Below are positions 7,130 to 9,942 of a stretch of 9,942 nt of DNA, piece after piece; position 1 is the first letter of the stretch, and each line of letters begins with the position of its first letter. The translations under genes and the position numbers were made by a program. The DNA is taken from positions 1 through 9,942 of the forward strand of contig JANQKJ010000292.1 in assembly GCA_028281205.1 (NCBI GenBank). Direction: 5' to 3'. The notes under the pieces are model-generated. The model was not told the origin of the DNA and searched no databases. It was given only the letters and a program-made list of their open reading frames with translations. The DNA comes from Gammaproteobacteria bacterium. Lineage in GTDB: Bacteria > Pseudomonadota > Gammaproteobacteria > UBA4575.

Positions 7130-8470
7130 TTATTTGAGATCGGTATCATGCGCCCAGTTAGGATCTTCCCGGCTTAAGTCACCAATTGGAGCAGCAAATG
7201 CGTCAGCCACAAGAGTCTTTATATTGTCTCCAGTCAATGTCAACATAAATGCTACCACTTGATCAATCTCTTGTTCTGTTAAATTTAGTGGCGTTATGAG
7301 CGGGCTTAATAATTCATTAGGCACACCACCTTCATTGTAAAACTCCATCACTTCACGCAGTGATGTAAATGCACCATCGTGCATATATGGTGCCGTTAAA
7401 GCTACATTACGTAAAGTAGGTGTCCTATATTTCCAGCGGTCAAATGGATTTTGAGTTACTGAATATAACCCGACATCATTAGGCTTAGGCTGCTGTCTAA
7501 CGGATTCTATTAACTCATTTTCTACGTAAACAAAGACCCCGGGAGCGAGTTGCACGCGCGTTTTATCCGGTCCTATTCCCATCGAAGTTGCATACCCATG
7601 GCCGGTATTATGTAAACGATTATCAGTAAACAGTGCGTAATCTTTATCAACTAAATGACAGGCAGCGCATTTTGCTTTCCCCATAAACAGAGAAAAACCC
7701 TCTTTTTCATCATATGTCAGGGCGTCTTTTTCCTTTCCATAATACCAGCGATCAAATCTTGAGTTAGCGGAGTTCAGCGTTCTTTGATAACTTGCTAGAG
7801 CATCACCAACTGTTTCCATAGTGGGCCCTTTACCATCAAAGGCAGCCTCAAATAAGCCATCGTAGGCATTAATTCCTTTAATTTTATTGATGACATAACC
7901 AATCGATGGATTTGCCATTTCATTGTGAGCTAGCAAAGGTGCCCAGACTTGTTGTTCCAGGCTATCCTCACGGCCATCATGGAAAAGGACTGTGTGATAG
8001 GCAATATTGTATATAGTCGGACTATTTCTATTTACACTGCGCCCCTCAAAGCCGATTGCGGTAGCAAGTTCATTACTAGTAAAGCCTTGCTCAGGTATAT
8101 GGCATATAGCGCATGAAAACGTATCGTTTAGAGACAATCTGCGATCAAAGAACAGAAGACGACCCAGTTCAACTTTTTCCTTAGTAATAGGATTACTTTC
8201 AGGCAATTCAATTCTTGGTAATCCCAGAGGAGGATTTTCAACAAACTGAAGTAAATCCGTTGGTTTTCCTCTCCTGGCAGTTACACTCAAAGAATTTGTT
8301 ACATATGATTTATCTTCATAACCATCTTTACGGTCACCAGGTCCAAAAATAGCTGCTTTATTTATCCCCTCTTCAGCATTAACTACAAAAATTGTGCTTG
8401 CAGAAATGAATATGCACAAAACAGTCAACAACATGCCCAAACGTTGCGCCTTATTTAAATTATCTTGCAT
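7130..8470 (-). CDS. MauG/di-heme cytochrome c peroxidase family protein
   Basis: A 446-residue protein from ATG 8470 (a GTG at 8479 would add three residues; neither start has a clear ribosome site). Counting from the GTG, an N-terminal hydrophobic signal segment (about 14-35, ending VVNA) directs export. Two c-type haem sites are visible: CAICH (123-127) in the N-terminal CCP domain, after LGRLLFFDRRLS, and CAACH (271-275) in the second domain. RTPTLRNVALTAPYMHDGAF (352-371) is the conserved block near the distal side of the second haem. Family members either reduce hydrogen peroxide or, like MauG, oxidise residues of a partner protein to build its cofactor. A mauG-like gene beside mtoX and SCO is described for bacterial methanethiol oxidases, where it is presumed to help mature MtoX. 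Peroxide removal is the alternative, since MtoX makes H2O2. It begins 16 nt after the SCO stop. Confidence 0.88.
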   Translation of the reverse strand: MQDNLNKAQRLGMLLTVLCIFISASTIFVVNAEEGINKAAIFGPGDRKDGYEDKSYVTNSLSVTARRGKPTDLLQFVENPPLGLPRIELPESNPITKEKVELGRLLFFDRRLSLNDTFSCAICHIPEQGFTSNELATAIGFEGRSVNRNSPTIYNIAYHTVLFHDGREDSLEQQVWAPLLAHNEMANPSIGYVINKIKGINAYDGLFEAAFDGKGPTMETVGDALASYQRTLNSANSRFDRWYYGKEKDALTYDEKEGFSLFMGKAKCAACHLVDKDYALFTDNRLHNTGHGYATSMGIGPDKTRVQLAPGVFVYVENELIESVRQQPKPNDVGLYSVTQNPFDRWKYRTPTLRNVALTAPYMHDGAFTSLREVMEFYNEGGVPNELLSPLITPLNLTEQEIDQVVAFMLTLTGDNIKTLVADAFAAPIGDLSREDPNWAHDTDLK

Positions 8471-8486
8471 ATCAGGCACAGGCCGC

Positions 8487-9245
8487 TTAACTATTTTTTT
8501 CTTCCATCAGTAATGTTTTTAAGTCTGTTATCACAGACTCGTCATGTAAAAATGTTGCACTATATTGAGTACGCTTCATACCATTTTTATCAATGAGAAA
8601 CACACGTAAAAGATGTGCAATGCGACTTGTCGGATTCCCTTGCTCATCATACTCTTGTGTCACATATTGACCAAAAGCATCAGTAATTGGTGCCAATTCT
8701 TCTTCTGAAGCAGTAGTTAAAAACTGCCACTCTGGCCCACCAAAGTCGTAGCTTCCTTGACCATAAAATTTCATGACTTCAGGCGTGTCATACTTTGGAT
8801 CAAAGCTTAAACTAATTAAGCGAAACTGATCTGATAATTCGGGATTATCTTTTAGAGCTTCTTTGATCTTATAAAACACAGCCGTTACTAGTGGACAACC
8901 ATTAAGGTCAGCGCACTGGGTATACATAAAGCTGAGCAGAACTACTTTATCACCATAAAAGTCTGATAAACGTTTTTTCTCACCATCTTTATTTAACACA
9001 TTACCATCAGCTGCTTTACCAAATGCAGGCAAGTCATAAGTACCTGGTTCAGGTAATTCAAATTGCATATCTCCCCAGCCAGGGGCATGCAATTCAACTT
9101 GTTGGCCATGACTAGAAACAACAGCACTGTGCTCGGCTTCATTGTCGCTTTCTATTTGCTCTTTAACTTGCGATGCTTGCAGATTCCATCCTTGAACAAA
9201 TACTAATAAGCTTGAAAAACAAATTGCATATAGATTTTTCATCAT
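8487..9245 (-). CDS. SCO1/SenC family copper chaperone
   Basis: A 252-residue protein with an N-terminal signal or anchor segment (about 5-24), an acidic linker (28-40) and a SCO domain (about 65-250). Copper-site elements: VVLLSFMYTQ followed by CADLNGCPL, with C111 and C117 five residues apart instead of three as in classical SCO CxxxC, and the distal histidine in RIAHLLRVFLID (H211). LISLSFDPKYDTPEVMKFY (143-161) is family-typical. It likely delivers copper in the periplasm; next to mtoX the probable client is the copper-dependent methanethiol oxidase rather than cytochrome oxidase. Two adjacent ATGs (9245, 9242) share a good ribosome site, AGGA repeated at 9251-9260. It starts only about 20 nt downstream of a strong hairpin/U-tract, which matters for its expression. 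About 16 nt or less separates it from the mauG-like gene. Confidence 0.9.
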   Translation of the reverse strand: MMKNLYAICFSSLLVFVQGWNLQASQVKEQIESDNEAEHSAVVSSHGQQVELHAPGWGDMQFELPEPGTYDLPAFGKAADGNVLNKDGEKKRLSDFYGDKVVLLSFMYTQCADLNGCPLVTAVFYKIKEALKDNPELSDQFRLISLSFDPKYDTPEVMKFYGQGSYDFGGPEWQFLTTASEEELAPITDAFGQYVTQEYDEQGNPTSRIAHLLRVFLIDKNGMKRTQYSATFLHDESVITDLKTLLMEEKNS

Positions 9246-9265
9246 TCGTATTCCTATCCTTTTGT

Positions 9266-9300
9266 AAAAAAAAAGGCCGCCTGGTTAGGCGGCCTTTTTT
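9266..9300 (-). terminator. Strong rho-independent terminator hairpin between mtoX and SCO
   Basis: A perfect 8-bp GC-rich stem, GGCCGCCT (9275-9282) with AGGCGGCC (9287-9294), 4-nt loop, flanked by nine A on the left (9266-9274) and six T on the right (9295-9300). On the - strand it ends in a nine-U tract, an excellent intrinsic terminator about 50 nt after the mtoX stop. On the + strand it would also work, but no + strand gene lies before it. The A/T flanks can extend the stem by six more pairs. Confidence 0.88.
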
Positions 9301-9301
9301 A

Positions 9302-9331
9302 TTTATAGCAACGCCGTTATATTAGCGTCAA
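9302..9331 (-). promoter_or_regulatory. Candidate sigma-70 promoter for SCO-mauG inside the mtoX-SCO gap
   Basis: On the - strand TTGACG (9326-9331) and TATAAA (9302-9307) are separated by 18 bp; each matches five of six consensus bases. Initiation would be expected near 9295, exactly where the terminator stem begins, so the SCO leader would open with the hairpin and its U-tract and continue to the AGGA ribosome site. There is no room for another promoter between the hairpin and the SCO ATG. Hexamer matches of this quality are still possible by chance. Confidence 0.5.
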
Positions 9332-9350
9332 CAACCTAACCTTGAGTCAG

Positions 9351-9942
9351 TTACTTCTCAACTTGAGACAACATTGTGTCTGAAGAGTTCGGCTTTTGAG
9401 AGTAAAGTGAGTAAGCACCAAATCTCATTTGATGCGCACGACCAAGTTTCATCTCATAGAAGTCAACTGTAAATTGATGATGAAGTTTCTTGCCATCCCA
9501 ATGGTATAGCTTGAACCACTGCTCATCATCATCACCAGTTTTATCCCAGTTGCCTAACAAAGAAGTTGTAAAGTAAGCACGCTTGCCATCCCAACTTTGT
9601 GAGATCATATTTACTTGCGAACCAACTTTATACTCATAAGTTTGCTTAGGATTGAACGGATCACTGATGTCAAAGTAACGAGTCTTGCCGTCCATGAAAG
9701 TTTGAACCCAAAGACCTTTATCATCAGCTGTAATTGAGATATCTACAGGTAGAGGTACTTTAGATGGATCACCAATGGTAGCAACATCTTTTCCATGCCA
9801 TTCACCATGTTCATCTTCATACACTAACCAGATTTTTGATGTAAGTGCTGTGGTTGTAAAGCAGTAGTTGTTTAGACCTGACCATGCACAACGAATTTCT
9901 AGAGGTGCACCGGGTACATCTAACACTTTCTTAGGCTTGCGT
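9351..9942 (-). CDS. mtoX: Methanethiol oxidase (SBP56/selenium-binding protein family), C-terminal part (cut by window edge)
   Basis: The - strand frame is open from the window end to the TAA at 9351-9353, about 196 codons. The GTG at 9926 is an internal valine, because RKPKK precedes it in frame. Family-typical blocks, numbered in this fragment: GAPLEIRCAW (11-20), PVDISITADDKGLWVQTF (65-82), YFDISDPFNPK (89-99), WDGKRAYFTTSLLGNWD (117-133) and the histidine motif AHQMRFG (169-175), an expected copper ligand site. SBP56 proteins of methylotrophs are copper-dependent periplasmic methanethiol oxidases that turn CH3SH plus O2 and water into formaldehyde, H2S and H2O2. The neighbours SCO and mauG-like match the described mtoX cluster, so methanethiol oxidase is preferred over a generic selenium-binding protein. 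The fragment covers a little under half of the ~430-residue family length; signal peptide and promoter lie outside. Confidence 0.9.
   Translation of the reverse strand, partial: RKPKKVLDVPGAPLEIRCAWSGLNNYCFTTTALTSKIWLVYEDEHGEWHGKDVATIGDPSKVPLPVDISITADDKGLWVQTFMDGKTRYFDISDPFNPKQTYEYKVGSQVNMISQSWDGKRAYFTTSLLGNWDKTGDDDEQWFKLYHWDGKKLHHQFTVDFYEMKLGRAHQMRFGAYSLYSQKPNSSDTMLSQVEK

Noticed and set aside
7026..7262. + strand frame spanning the junction of the CVIC TlpA and mauG-like genes
   Set aside because: Covers two well-supported genes in antisense; no family features.
1..9942. CRISPR array, tRNA, rRNA, insertion sequence or phage genes
   Set aside because: No regularly spaced repeats, transposase or integrase motifs, or tRNA-like cloverleaf noticed on either strand.

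Overview
The window looks like a piece of the chromosome of a methylotrophic proteobacterium, most likely an AT-rich, possibly marine gammaproteobacterium. This rests on gene content and base composition only; no rRNA or housekeeping marker is present. Two C1 modules point at each other: a tetrahydromethanopterin (H4MPT)/methanofuran formaldehyde-oxidation block on the left (+ strand, about 474-5121) and a methanethiol-oxidase block on the right (- strand, from the window end down to about 5590).

Left edge: positions 1-243 (- strand) hold the first 81 codons of a beta-ribofuranosylaminobenzene 5'-phosphate synthase (MptG), the enzyme committing to the pterin carrier H4MPT. It is divergent from fhcB across a 230-bp AT-rich spacer. 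Then comes a complete, tightly packed fhcBADC operon, in the gene order known from Methylobacterium/Methylorubrum extorquens. It encodes the formyltransferase/hydrolase complex that moves formyl from H4MPT to methanofuran and releases formate. A small DUF4242 protein with its own strong ribosome binding site follows. The + strand block ends in a short bidirectional terminator at about 5525-5548.

Right side, read on the - strand: the C-terminal ~196 codons of an SBP56/MtoX methanethiol oxidase run in from the window end. Next come a strong terminator-like hairpin with a candidate promoter directly before it, a SCO1/SenC copper chaperone, a MauG/di-heme cytochrome c peroxidase-type protein, a TlpA-like protein with an atypical CVIC site, a classical WCPPC TlpA-like protein, and an unrecognised ~95-residue protein. 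mtoX-SCO-mauG is the arrangement described for bacterial copper-dependent methanethiol oxidases; the two TlpA paralogues and the small protein extend it here.

How it fits together: methanethiol oxidase makes formaldehyde, sulfide and hydrogen peroxide in the periplasm. SCO, MauG-like and TlpA proteins are plausible helpers for copper delivery, redox maturation or peroxide handling. The formaldehyde can be oxidised through the H4MPT/methanofuran route, whose last step (Fhc) and cofactor synthesis (MptG) are encoded next door. The most notable items are this source-and-sink adjacency, the hairpin/promoter arrangement between mtoX and SCO, the divergent TlpA pair, and the unknown small protein at the end of the operon.
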